NCBI RefSeq assembly: GCF_022201045.2
Contig: NC_068556.1
Span: 19,139,501 to 19,203,500 of the forward strand
Source of the DNA: Citrus sinensis
Taxonomy: Eukaryota; Streptophyta; Magnoliopsida; Sapindales; Rutaceae
DNA: 64,000 bases
Direction of reading: 5' to 3'
Of this stretch, positions 1 to 11,660 are shown piece by piece. Every line of letters starts with the position of its first letter. The first letter of the stretch is position 1. The translations under genes were made by a program, and so were the position numbers. The notes under the pieces were generated by a model. It did no database searches, was not told the origin of the DNA, and saw only the letters and a list, made by a program, of their open reading frames with translations.

Positions 1-1318
1 TAAAACGTCGGTTGCATTGTTGACAACTAAGTTATAGGTGATTTTGAAAATTGAAACTGAAGGAAAGAGATGAGTAAAAACAACATTGTTCATTTACTTT
101 AAGATTCTATTCGTGGTGAGTGGCCGGTTGGGTTGAGGTTCTGAGGGTTTGCAGGTACCTGTCCATTAGTGCATACGTGCATGTATCTATAGGTAATGTG
201 TGTCTGAACTTACAGCCTCTGAAGAGTCAAGAATATTGATGCCGTTTTCAAATGCATAACTGAGAATTTCATGAGATTCCTTCTCCGTATTTTGTTCTCC
301 AAAAGTCATCTGAAAAATACGAAAGACTTAATCACACACAATAAAACTTGACAGCAGACGGTATACTAGTAATGCTCCATTCTTCAAAATATAGAAAGAG
401 GCATCATGCTCCACGTACAAAATAATGATATAAGACCAAACTGAAGAATACTGACCTTCCATATTATAATATCCCATGAACTTAATAAAACTTTCAACAG
501 CGAATTCCTGAATCACATGCCCTTCCAAGTAGTTCAAAAAAATTTCAAACGACTCTCGAGACTTGCAAACAACTTAATGTTCCACAATTCAGGATCCAGC
601 ATGATGCCAGACACAAGGGCTTAAAATATTTACAATTTTTTCAAAGCGGTTCAATAGAACAACATCAGTTTGATATGGTAAATACTTTTTAGAAGGATGG
701 ATAATTCAAGTGCCTTGAGTTTTCAATTCTAAAATGGCAGTCAAAATAACTAGGTAATTAAACGCATTCGCCTTTGTTAATGACCTAAGATTTGTTTACC
801 AAAATCTAAGCAACATAACATATCAAAAGAAAAAAGCTGTTGAAGTAGGATACTGTCCATTCATATAACATCACTTTCTATGAGCAGTCAACATAATTAG
901 GAACAGCTTTTTTAGTATTAAATAAATACAGAGTACATTTCATTTTCTGGCCACATTACACAAAATAACAAACAATTCATCACCCAAAACATAAAAAATT
1001 AAAAAAAAATGTAAAACCCCATTACTAAAAACAGTTTATATACAAAAAATAAATAACACCCATTTAGAAGAAAGCGAAGTTGCTTACAGTCCCAAGAGTG
1101 ATTTCACTGATAACAAGATCAGAGTCACCGAGCTTCCTGTACTGCATTGCGTTCTTTTCTGCTTGTTTTGCACTGATGGGTGTCTTTAAAGAACTTGTTC
1201 TGACAACGAGCTTCCTACTTCTTCTTCCCGTCACGTTTGACAGTGGCTGTATCGAGTGGCGCGTTAGTTTAAGCTGAGAGATGATACCGGTTGTTGTGAA
1301 TGTGGCTGACGTCGCCAT
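1..1318 (-). CDS. Plastid aldo/keto reductase, N-terminal part (runs off the left edge)
   Basis: Two coding exons are visible on the minus strand, 1318-1088 and 309-214, joined in phase 0 by GT-AG splice sites; the sequence from 213 to the edge is intron. The joined product reads LGDSDLVISEITLGT, then MTFGEQNTEKESHEIL, the N-terminal strand and first helix of the aldo/keto reductase barrel as in the plant NAD(P)-linked oxidoreductase resembling Arabidopsis At1g04420 and bacterial Tas. I chose the ATG at 1318 (MATSATFTTTG) over an upstream in-frame extension to 1405. From that ATG the first 50 or so residues are rich in Ser, Thr and Arg with few acidic residues, as in a chloroplast transit peptide. 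The catalytic Tyr and Lys lie in exons outside the window. The family reduces aldehydes and ketones with NADPH; the substrate cannot be read from this part. Confidence 0.85.
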
Positions 1319-1405
1319 TTGCGTAACCGTAGCTTTGAGCTCCAGCAGTTGAGAGTCTTGAGTCAAGCCAAGCGAAGGTGCAGACAAGACTGGTGGCCTT
1401 ATCAC

Positions 1406-2759
1406 AACAAAATCTCGACTGGGGCTTTTAACACCCCTCTAAGATGCTTATAACACCCTTTTCTTTTTCGTTTTAATATATATTCCCAAAAAGATTTTCA
1501 GTTTTATTGATAAAAAAAAATTTATATATTAAAATTAATTATCTTCTCAAATATTTTACCTAAACAAAATATTTCTTTTAAAATTACATACAAGTGCTAA
1601 AATATTAAATTTATCTTAAATTTTTATTTTATACAATTTCTAATATTTTCAAAAAAAACTTTTTTCAATTAAAAAACTAAAATATAAATATAAATTATGA
1701 AACGGATTAGGTGTAAAAAATTATTCAAAGATTAATTCATCTAAATGTTTAATTAAATAGTTATTTGAAAATAAAAATAAATTAATTTGTATTAAATTAT
1801 TTGAGTAATTTCAATTGAAATAGAGTTTTATGAGAAATTTTTGGGGGTGCCGAAGAGCCCACTCCAAAATGAAATCGTTTGCTTTGACACCGCAAATTGA
1901 GCCCAGCGGGGCTACGGATTGAATTGAAGTTATAGCCCAAAAACAGATGGATCCTAAATCCGGGCTGTACAAAATCGAATTGACCCGTTTATATTTGTTA
2001 ATTTAAGCGTCTTTTCCGTTTAATTTCAATAATGTCCAAGTCCCTTGAAAATACCAACAATATACCATCCACTTTATATAAATGTAACTAAGAAGATAAT
2101 ACCCTCGACAAAAATATGCAGTTAAATTAAATAGAAAATATTCAACTATACTCTCGATTTTCATAATAAAAATTTAGTAAGTTGAGTCATAAGTTGAATG
2201 AGTCAAGTAGGTTAAAAAAATTCGAGTTTATAGTAACTTTGATGGTATATCTGAGTTAAAATAAGAAGTGAACTTAGTTTTATTTTCAATTTGAATAAGT
2301 GGATCCAAGTCATTCTCTTGAAGTTTGAAATTTTGGATGAGATGTGAAACACAAAAATGTATGAAATTTTTTTAGTTATGCTGAATATAAAAATTAAATT
2401 AGCTAGACGGCCTGATCTCCAATTCTCCATAAGCCTTAAGCCTAGATAATGAATCTTTATGCGATTGAATTTGGCTTGTGGAGGAACACAATTCTAACTA
2501 GTAATAGAAACCCAATGAAGTAAGCCTATTCACCCATTTTGTTATGAGTATTGATATTTAAACACCATCATGACAAAAAATGCGATACTATTTATGTTAC
2601 AGTATTATTGTTGCGCATAAAATAACAACACTGTTCATACCAAACTATAAGTCTATAATTCTATTGTTTCCATCATGATAGTGTTTTATTAGTGGCCAAA
2701 TATTATTTTTCTTTTGTTATTATCCTTAACGTAAATCAGAATTTATAAATTGAATTGAC
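1406..2759. other. AT-rich intergenic stretch upstream of the aldo/keto reductase
   Basis: This is the 5' flank of the minus-strand reductase gene. It is mostly AT-rich with no coding signal I can support. A more mixed-composition patch at about 1840-1990 could be an old promoter or repeat fragment. I saw no terminal repeats or RNA gene. Confidence 0.5.
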
Positions 2760-3229
2760 TTAGGGCCAGTTTGGAAATGCTATAGCTTCTAAAATAATTA
2801 TTGTTAGTTGTGCTGTAAAAATAATTAACAGTGAAGAGAATCAGTTAAGTGTTTGGTAAATTTTATTTTTAAAAGTACTATGAGTTTTGAAAGCAATTAT
2901 GGACAATTGGTGAATTTTACTGTTGAATTGCTAAGAGAAAACAAATGACGAAAATGTAAATAATATAAGATAAAATTTACTTATACATATAAAAACACGT
3001 ACATATAATATTTTTAATTGTGTATTATAATAATTTTAACTAAAAATAAAACTTATTATATATTGATTTTTATTTTTATCTTAAAACAATTGATAATTAA
3101 ATTTATAATATAATGAAACAAATTTAATAATAATTCGACCAACAAATTGATATTGATGAATTATAATAACAATTTATTATAATATTGATTATGTTTTCAA
3201 TTTGAATAAGGATAATTTGAAATACAAGT

Positions 3230-4380
3230 ATGCAACCCAAGAGGGGGGGTGAATTGGGATTCTAAAAAATTATTCAATTTATTAAAGAAAATCTTAATGC
3301 AATTATAAATCAAATTCAAAGCAGTGACAATTAAGATGATCACAATATAAAAAGATAAGGGAAGAGGGATTCAAACACCGAGATTTTTACGTGGTTCGGT
3401 CAACCTCGCCTACGTCCACGCCTCCAAGCTTTCCGGGCTTGAGGATTCCACTAAGCAAGCCTCCAAGGCTTCAAATGCTTACACTTGACTTCCAAGGTGT
3501 CAATGGACCTTTACAACAAGAGATTATCCCCAATCTCTTAACCCAAGTGTATCCCAACACTTACAATCACTCAACGTAAAAGATTACAAACTGTTTTGCC
3601 TCTCACAATATATAAGATTACACAATGATGCTTAATATGTGAATAGATTAAGCAAGAATGTGTTCTAAGCTCTATGAAGATTGTATTCTCGAATATTAGC
3701 TCAAATGGTTGTGTTGTGATCAAACTTCTTTGAATTTGAATGAGCTTATTTATATTTGAAGCTGAAAATCTAGCCGTTACAAACTGTCGGACAGAAAACG
3801 GTTCGCCGTTAACCATTAACGGTTAACCGCTGGTCAAAGTTACCGTTGGGCCATTTTTCAAATGAACGGTTTACCGTTTAGGATTAACCTTTCGCCGTTA
3901 ACTTCCAGAGACCTGCAAGATAAACATTGGTTATCCGTTTACACTAAACGGTTAAGGACTTGCGTGAAGTGGCTTCTCTGGATATTATCGGTTGACCGTT
4001 TACAATAAACGGTTCGCCGTTTGTCTCCAGTAACCTGCAAAACAACTTAGCCTTATCAGTTTTGGTTAATCAGTGATTCTGGACGTTATCGGTTAACCGT
4101 TTTAAAATAAACGGTTCACCGTTAGGTTCCAGTAGCCTTCTCATCTTTGGTGTTTTCCGTTATTCATAAATGGCTAGAGCTTAGGCAATATGTTGCTCTC
4201 TGGTGCTAATCGGTTAACCGTTTAAAAGAAAACGGTTTACCGTTAATTTTCAGTAACCTTCCCATCTTTTGTGTTTTCCGTTTTTCATAAACGGTTAGAG
4301 GTTTAGGAAATGTGTTGCTCTCTGCCTTTAATCGGTTAACCGTTTTAAATAAACGGTTCACCGTTTATAACCAGAATTGC
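3230..4380. mobile_element. Inserted repeat element of uncertain class with CGGTTAACCG-type palindromic repeats
   Basis: It starts near a purine run (AAGAGGGGGGG) followed by TGAATTGGG, an arrangement that resembles a polypurine tract next to an LTR start. A conserved-looking stretch at about 3388-3420 (containing GTGGTTCGGTCAACC) is a type often seen in dispersed plant repeats. The right half holds tandem palindromic units (listed separately). I could not find a matching second terminus, so the class and exact ends are open; if it is an LTR relic it is fragmentary. No coding capacity was seen. Confidence 0.4.
3790..4370. repeat. Imperfect tandem repeat built on CGGTTAACCGTTT palindromes
   Basis: The block 'cggttaaccgtttt..ataaacggttcaccgtt' recurs at about 3985, 4087, 4207 and 4328, spaced 102, 120 and 121 bases apart, with weaker copies from 3790. 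Each unit contains one palindromic core (CGGTTAACCG) and a partly inverted second half (AACGGTTCACCGTT), followed by a shared tail near 'cagtaaccttc'. Such arrays occur in subterminal parts of transposons or in LTRs. Confidence 0.7.
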
Positions 4381-5441
4381 AATTTTAAACGAGTTTTTAT
4401 AGAGAATCTCTTTCTAATTTGAAAATCCATCTTTTATGAAGAAATAAGGCAATGATTAAAAGGGCTCTCGTTTATTAAGAAATAGCTCCAATATTTTTGT
4501 CAAAAACCATATAAAATTTGTTATCATCAAAATCAATATTATTAACATATTCATGTTAACATAATTTTGGGTTTAGGTAATGATTTTAAGGATATTTATG
4601 GAATTGTATTAAAAGATAAAATTGATTCTCAAAATAAGAATTTAAAAGTTACTCTTTCCCTGCTTTTCAAAATCAACTTTAGAGGGATTGATTTTGACAA
4701 AAGTGATTTTGCCTTTTTTTTTAATTATCAAACACTAAAATTAGCTTTTACATTTTCAAAATCACTTTTAAACCTCCCAAAAGCAATCTCAAACGGACCC
4801 TTATTTACAAAAAGTTTAGTTGTGCCCTCTAGATTCTATATACACCTAAACATTTCAAAGAAAAATGACATTGTTATAATAGTTTAATAATTTTGCTTAT
4901 GGGTATGGCTCACATTAATACTACTCCTCTCTCTTCTTCCCTTCCCCTAATATTTTATTTTTCCTTATATTTGCTTAATACGCTAACGTTCATGATTATA
5001 TATATATATAGAAAGTCCTTAAAAACTTTAAAGTTGTGGGGTTTAATAGTATTGTGAAATTAAGCTTTAAAATTATATGGTTTTAAAGATTTCTTAGACT
5101 TTTCCACACTTAAAAATTCTGAACTAGAAAAATTGTGCGTGTGTGTGTGTGATTATTTACTCACTCCCAAAAATCTGTGGACTTTTTATTTAATCTAAGT
5201 TTTCGAGAAAAAAAAAACTTTGTGGAACTATCTAATTTAAGTTTATCATTTTTGAGATAATAAATGATTCCATTATTTTTAATTTAAATTTAACTATTAT
5301 AAAACTTACCTATCTCCGACAAGCCACAAATTTAGATTAAAAATTTTAACCATACCTATCACTAGTATATATAATGCGTTGATGAGCCTATTTCACCCAA
5401 ATCTCTTTCATTTATGGAAATTATAATGTCACTTTAATGAT

Positions 5442-5570
5442 AAATATCTCAAATTTCATTTTAAAATAATGTGTTGTTCATTAAGTGGTTGATAATTTTT
5501 TTATAAAATTAAAGTGAATTATTTAAATTATCTCACAAACTAATTAATGAATACCACATTATTTAAGATA
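5442..5570. repeat. Short AT-rich inverted repeat (MITE-like)
   Basis: The left arm (AAATATCTCAAATTT..AATAATGTG..TTCATTAA) and the right arm read inverted (AAATATCTTAAATAATGTG..TTCATTAA) match imperfectly around a short centre. There is no coding content and I could not define a target duplication. It fits a small decayed foldback element. Confidence 0.35.
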
Positions 5571-5626
5571 TTTTTTTAAAATAAAAAAATTTAGAACGTG
5601 TACTACTAGTCTTCATTAGATTTGAT

Positions 5627-6533
5627 GATGTGTCTACTAAACTAGAATCAGAATGAGCTGGAATCAGAATGACCAGGAATGAGAATGGACTGGAATGAGA
5701 ATCAAAATAAGTTGTTTACTTGAACTGTAGGAATTGAAATCGGAATGAGCTAGATTGCCATTAATGTGTTTACTTTGTCTTGGAATCGGAATCAGAATGA
5801 ATTAGATTGTAACAAATTACTAAAAAATACTTAATGGATTATTGTCATAATTATTATTAACTAATATATTAATTAATTGATTTTTTTAATTAATTAATTA
5901 TAATAACTATATTAACAATTATTATAAAAATATATTAACTAATAATATTAATATTAATTACTTAATTAAAATAATATATTAATTATTGTAAATATTTATT
6001 CAAAAATTATAATTATTAATAATTATTGTTAATAATATATTAATCTATTACTATTATTAATTTATTAATTAATAGTAATAATTATATTAATTCATTAATA
6101 ATAATATATAAATTAATTATATTAATAATTATTATAATAGTATATTAATTAATTAATTAAAATAACAATAACAATAAATTAATTATTGTGATTATTTATT
6201 CAAGAACTATAATTTTTAATAATTATAGTTAATAATATATTTATATATTAATTAATCATAATATATTAATTAATTAATTATAATATTATATTAATTAATT
6301 ATAAAAGAGGATAAAGTGGACATTTTTAATTTTAGGGGAGGATAAAATGTTCAATCCCGGAAATGGGAGACTCATTCCCACCTCCCATGGGAATCAATCT
6401 TCCATTCTCCATTACCAAATAGTGGTGGACTCTACCATTCCGATTTTGATTCTTGCTTCATATTTGCAAAATAAATACTGTCAATCATTCCAATTTCGGA
6501 TTCTCATTCCCCAATCCGGAAAGTAAACGCACC
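5627..6533. mobile_element. AT-rich MITE with GGTGCGTTTACTTT-type ends
   Basis: The right end read inverted is GGTGCGTTTACTTTCCGG followed by a GGAATGAGAATC-like subterminal motif. The left end, GATGTGTCTACTAAAC, is followed by several GGAATGAG/GGAATCAG repeats. The core (about 5830-6300) is almost pure A and T. The same design recurs at 61044-61912. No transposase is present and the target duplication is unclear. Confidence 0.5.
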
Positions 6534-7049
6534 AAGAAAGTTTTCGGGATGTGTCATTGAAGAATACTACAAAATTAATATACCTAGACCAGAATCAACA
6601 CACAATCCACAATTAATTCATCACGACATGAAGTCATCAAGTAGGATTCATTGATTGCAGAGAGTCGAGACACACTAAAAACAGGCCACCAAGAACAAAC
6701 ACCAAGATGGCAAAGCCAATTATGGGTTCTCACATCATGATCGCCACATACCTCCTCCGAGCCAAAACAAAAGCGATCTATGTGTCGAAGATTTGAGTAG
6801 TGTTACTTATGCATGTAACATGCAATTAAAATACAGAAATGTACAAAACTTGCATGCGCCTGGCTGCCTCTGCATGCATTCGTGTTTGTCCAGCACCAAC
6901 ACGTACACAAAGTAATCTCATTATGTGGAAGCAATTCAGGGCATTTGCAGGCACGCTAAAACCCAGTGATCCCAATATTTTCTCTTACAAATACCACCCC
7001 AATCTAGTTCACTCTCTTCATCACAGCAATTTTTTTCTTTCTTTTCAAA
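6534..7049 (+). promoter_or_regulatory. Promoter of 11S globulin gene 1 with RY seed motifs
   Basis: At least four RY-type CATGCA/TGCATG motifs lie at 6810-6815, 6819-6824, 6851-6857 and 6871-6878; these are the classic sites for B3 factors (ABI3/FUS3/LEC2) in seed storage promoters. The position equivalent to the TATA box of the second globulin gene reads TACAAATA (6986-6993) rather than TATAAATA, and the 5' leader after it aligns with the leader of that gene up to the ATG at 7050. Confidence 0.6.
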
Positions 7050-8769
7050 ATGGCTTCCACTTCTTTGCTGTGTTTAGGGCTTGGGTTTCTAATTCTCTTC
7101 CACGCCTGCTTTGCTCAGATAGCGCAGGGAACAGACGCAACTCGGGAGCAACGGCAACAGCAGCAACGCTTCCAAACCCAGTGTAATATCCAGGACCTCA
7201 ACGCCCTCGAACCCCAACAACGGGTAGAGTCCGAAGCTGGCGTCACAGAGTTCTGGGACCAGAACGACGAGCAGTTACAATGCGCCAATGTTGCCGTGTT
7301 TCGCCACCGTATCCAACAGAGAGGCCTCGTTGTGCCTTCATACACCAACACTCCTGAGCTCTTCTATGTTATTCAAGGCAAGCAAGCATGCACGCACACG
7401 ACATTTAGTTAAATTGTTTGATTAATTGTTTTGTAAATAACATGTTTGAAATTAATGAAATTAATACAGGTAGAGGCATTCACGGTGCTGTATTCCCCGG
7501 ATGTCCCGAGACATACCAAGAATCACAGCAAAGGTCGTCAGAGAGTCAGAGTAGATCCCAAGATCAACACCAAAAAGTTAGACAAATACGTGAGGGTGAT
7601 CTGGTTGCATTGCCTACTGGATCGGCTAACTGGATTTACAACGATGGCCCATCAGAGCTTGTTGTGGTCGCTCTTGTTGATGTTGGCAATTCTGATAACC
7701 AGCTTGATCAGTTCTTGAGGGTAATTAATACCTAAACGTTTTTGTTATATATAAGATAATGAAGCAACATTTTCAATTTCGTAACAATACATTTGGTGTT
7801 GTCCTTGTTCTTGTTGCCAGAAATTCTACCTTGGTGGCAACCCACAACCACAACTCCAAGGTTACAGTCAAAGTCAAGGCAGCAGATATCAGGGAAGCCA
7901 AGGCGGGGAGGGTGGCGACCGCAGCAGGAGAGGTGGCAATCTCTTCCGCGGCTTTGACGAGCGTCTGTTGGCTGAGGCCTTCAACGTGAACCCAGATCTA
8001 ATCAGTAAACTGCAGAGGCCACAGATGCAGAAGGGGATTATTGTCAGAGTCGAGGAAGAGCTGAGAGTACTGTCACCTCAAAGAGGCAGAGAACAAGAAC
8101 AAGAACAAGAATTCCAAGGAAGCGGAGACAACGGCATCGAGGAAACTATCTGTACAATGAAGCTAAAGCACAACATCAATGACCCATCGGGTGCTGACGC
8201 GTACAACCCCCGCGGCGGACGCGTCACCACCGTCAACAGATTCAACCTTCCTATCCTTCGATACATTCAGCTTAGTGCTGAGAAAGGGAACCTCTACCAG
8301 GTGAGAAAAAAAAATCATTAAATATCACGTCATTTGAGATAACAAATTTATAATTGTGATTTGAAACGAATTATTTTGCTTGTGCATGTAGAATGCCATG
8401 ATGGCGCCACACTGGAACTTGAATGCCCACAGCGTAGTCTACATAACAAGGGGCAACGGCAGGATGCAAATTGTGGCGGAGAACGGGGAGAATGTGTTCG
8501 ACGGTCAAATCCGGGAGGGTCAGCTGATCGTTGTCCCGCAGGGCTTCGCCGTGGTGAAGAGGGCAAGCAACCGTGGATTGGAGTGGATATCATTCAAGAC
8601 AAACGACGTCGCCAAGACAAGCCAGCTGGCCGGAAGGGCTTCGGTGATTAGAGGGCTGCCGTTGGACGTTATCCAGAACTCGTTCCAAGTGTCGAGGGAT
8701 GAAGCTCAGAGGTTGAAGTACAACAGGCAGGAGCTGACTGTCTTTACTCCAGGGCCTAGGTCACAGTAA
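7050..8769 (+). CDS. 11S globulin (legumin-type seed storage protein), copy 1
   Basis: Four exons: 7050-7377, 7470-7720, 7821-8300 and 8392-8769, giving 1437 nt and 478 residues, normal for 11S globulins. Residues 1-22 form a signal peptide ending FHACFA. Two cupin domains follow. The conserved NG processing site ([10 protein letters not shown]) separates the acidic and basic chains, and the cysteines expected for the intrachain (TQCNI, LQCAN) and interchain (PGCPE, ETICTM) bonds are present. A Gln-rich variable region precedes the NG site. The first intron has a GC donor (CAAG|GCAAGC). The product is made on the rough ER as a trimer and is cut in the protein storage vacuole of the seed. It faces a second copy at 11661-13448. 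A possible poly(A) signal AATAAA lies at 8836-8841. The likeness to Citrus citrin is from memory. Confidence 0.95.
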
Positions 8770-10955
8770 TTAGTTAGTGCGTGATCAAAGTAATGAACTT
8801 ATATTAAGGGTTTATATATGTGTATGTACATAAGGAATAAAGTCCTTGCTGTTGGCTCGAAAGTGTACTGCTGCTGTAAGTTTTGTTCTGGTGAAATAAG
8901 AAAACTAAATGTTTTTGCCGTATTTGACATTCTTTACTAACTCACAAATTATTTTTATAATATCAAAATTAACTTGTATTTCTCCCAAATCCTTTTCATC
9001 AATCTCTTATCAAATAAGATCTTTCTCATAAATTCACTCAAATCACCTAACCAATGGGCTGGTTGCAAAGTACTTTATCAATTAATTTAGAAGTGAACCG
9101 AGCCAAAGAATTACATAACTACCCTATTCAACACCCCCCCCCCCCCCCCCCCCAAAAAAAATCACATATATATTCATAAAATGGTGTGGAGTACAAAGGA
9201 TAATCACTTAATTACCTTAGATTTTGTAAGTTATTCTTTCATGCTTCTCTGTCCTTATACTTCAAAATAAAAACTCAACTTCAAATTAATTTCTCTCCAA
9301 CCTCACTAGTTTCTATTCATAAAGCTCTCAAATCAAATTTACATTTGTAGATTTCTCTCTAGAAGTCCTAATTTAAAACCCCTTTGCCATTTGAACCCTT
9401 CTTTTTCTTGTCTTCTTCTTATTCTTCTTCTTTATTCCTTTTCCTCTTCTTCTCACAATCAGCCCTTCATTCTTTTTTTTTTTTTTTCCAAATAATAGAT
9501 TTCATCTATTTGCGAATAATGATTTATAAAAAACTAACGAGATAATTGACAAATTGAGAAAATCTTCCACCAAATATGAAAGACAAAACAATGGAATGTA
9601 AATCTAACTAAAGCATCTATTGTTTAGTTAGGCTTAAAAATAAAATTTTAAAAAATTTTAGGCCTTTGGAAAGAAATAATTTACCGAACTTTTAGACACA
9701 TAGTACAGCTGAAAAAATGATGGGATATTTTTGCTTTCAATAAGTTCCTCTTAAAAAAATGATGGGAAATTTCATTTTTAAGTAGGTGTTTACTTCATGT
9801 ATGGTATTTTGTGCGGGTCTTTGTGTCCCGAGGGAATAGTCTCAAAATCCCGATATTAAGTTTATTAGTTTGTTAATTCAAATCCCTTCTCATACAAAAT
9901 CTTCAGATCAGCTATTAATTAAAGAATAAATTTCAAGTGAAAGGATGCATCAAAGAATCAAATGACTTCACAGACTTAAACGAGTACTCAGTCAAAATCA
10001 GTCTTTAGTTCAACCATGATATTTTCATATTGATGCGTTCAATTATACATATAGTCCGATAACACTCATTGTTGAAGAGATCTTCAATGCAACAGCTGCA
10101 GAAAATATATTTTGAGAATACGGCTAGCTACAAATTTTATTTTTCAATGCTTGTAATGCTTCTCCATCATCATGTTACTTGGAACATGTAGCATTAATGA
10201 TAAAAAAAAATGCCAAGACAAAATTCTGCTTGGCTAATGGAAGAAGAATTTAGAAGAAGCAAGCGTATCTGAATATATGGACAGAATGAAACAAACGTTT
10301 AGAGAAGCAAAACGGTTTTCTTTGAGAAGAAACAGGCGTTCAGAGGATTTGGAGAATGAATGGGCCAAGTGCGTGAATTACTGAGAATGAGGCAAGAGTT
10401 TAAATAGACTGATATATCGATCGCGAAATCAGAGAATAGGTCATTATTGGACGAACGTACGCTATTTTTGCAGTAAAATAGCAGATGCAGGTTATTATTG
10501 GATGAACACGCTAGCTCTGCATGGTAGCATATCCCACAAAAGTTTTTCTCTAGTGCTTTGGCCTATTTGATAATAGAGGACTTGTTGTGGGATAGAATAT
10601 AGTACGTTGACAAGTGACAGAGCAATAACTCCCGCGGATGGAACTAACAATAAATTTCATAGTAGTATGAACTATGAAATCCATTAAATTTAATCTTAAA
10701 AGTGAAAGCCATGCTCTAAACCACTGAACTATCCATGCGAACTCATGGGATAGTTCCATACAAATTTTTTCCTTTCACCCATTTGACTACTTAATTAAAA
10801 CATTCAGAGTAATGCTAAAGAAACAAAGATGAGAGAATTTTACTCTCTCTCTACTCAACCCACTTTCTCTCTTTCTTTTCAACATTCTTTCTCTCATTTT
10901 TTTCTCTTTTTAAGATTTTTCAAACATAAATTAAAACGAGGCTTCATAGAAAATG

Positions 10956-10992
<37 letters not shown>

Positions 10993-11660
10993 AAGTTTAT
11001 TTTTCCCTAAATGTTTATTCTGGGGCATTTATAATTACGTCCAGTAATTATACTTCATCTACGATTAGAAAAAAAAAACTATAAAAGAAAAAGTGAGACA
11101 TCTTTTGCGGAGAATGCCGCATAGTTTTTTCACGATGAATCACACGAAAATTTCTCATATGCTTAATACCCAACAACAGAGAGGGAAAAAAATACAAAAA
11201 TACAAAAATACAAATTTGCCCATTAATTTGCAGGATTCATATGTGTACATCTACTGCTTTCAACGAGCAAGTTGAACAAAAAAGGCAAGGGAGTTTGGAG
11301 CGTGTCCTTTAAATTCATTCAGATGCTCTTGAATTTTGAGTGAAGTGAGCAAGTCATTCAGTAATTAAAGTATCCAGCCAAAAAAAAAAAAAAATCAAAT
11401 TCAAATTAGTGCAATGTCGATTCAGTATGTGTGGGTGTAGGCAAATTAGAGATATAAAGACAACAATATTTGTAATTATTTGAACAAAGAAATATTACTT
11501 TTTATTTTACTCGCACATTAAACTTACATACAGTCCCGCAGCATTCATGTCGTTCATGCCCATTAAGGCTTTTATTCATACATAGTCGTCCCTACCTCAA
11601 CTACTTACACTACACTACATAGCTTACTTCCTGATTACGTACCCATTTACATAATTTCTC
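8770..11660. other. Intergenic stretch between the convergent 11S globulin genes
   Basis: It holds the 3' flanks of both genes. It includes a run of 20 C followed by A (9134-9161), a pyrimidine-rich tract with TTC/CTT repeats near 9400-9480, a TA microsatellite near 10960-10990 and an A-rich run near 11380. The segments 10441-10460 and 10493-10515 share a near-repeat (gttattattgga.gaac). No coding region could be supported. AATAAA for the minus-strand gene lies at 11571-11576 (read inverted). Confidence 0.6.
10610..10745 (-). other. tRNA-like fragment interrupted by a small hairpin (tentative)
   Basis: Read on the minus strand, 'TAGTTCAGTGGTTTAGAGCA' resembles a tRNA D-arm/A box, and downstream 'CGCGGGAGTTATTG' resembles the variable-loop region of plastid elongator tRNA-Met. 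Between them sits an AT-rich insertion whose core (10654-10680) is a perfect 10-bp inverted repeat with a 7-base loop. There is no credible acceptor stem or T arm, so it is not a working tRNA. It may be a decayed plastid tRNA or a SINE head. Confidence 0.25.

Larger units (their letters stand above)
2763..4800. mobile_element. PIF/Harbinger (Tourist)-like DNA element with a nested insertion
   Basis: The left end starts GGGCCAGTTTGG and the right end, read inverted, starts GGGTCCGTTTGA. The trinucleotide TTA flanks both ends (2760-2762 and 4801-4803), which is the target site duplication typical of PIF/Harbinger. Subterminal sequences at both ends also resemble each other (AT-rich, 'tttgataa'-like). 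No transposase reading frame is visible, so it is non-autonomous. About 1.1 kb in the middle (roughly 3230-4380) has different composition and looks like a later insertion. Confidence 0.6.

Noticed and set aside
4567-4887. 106-codon open frame at the right end of the Harbinger-like element
   Set aside because: AT-rich, composed of Phe/Leu/Lys/Asn, crosses the element end; no transposase motif.
7115-7351. Antisense open frame across globulin exon 1
   Set aside because: Mirror of the coding strand; the same antisense frame appears in copy 2, as expected from conserved coding sequence rather than a second gene.
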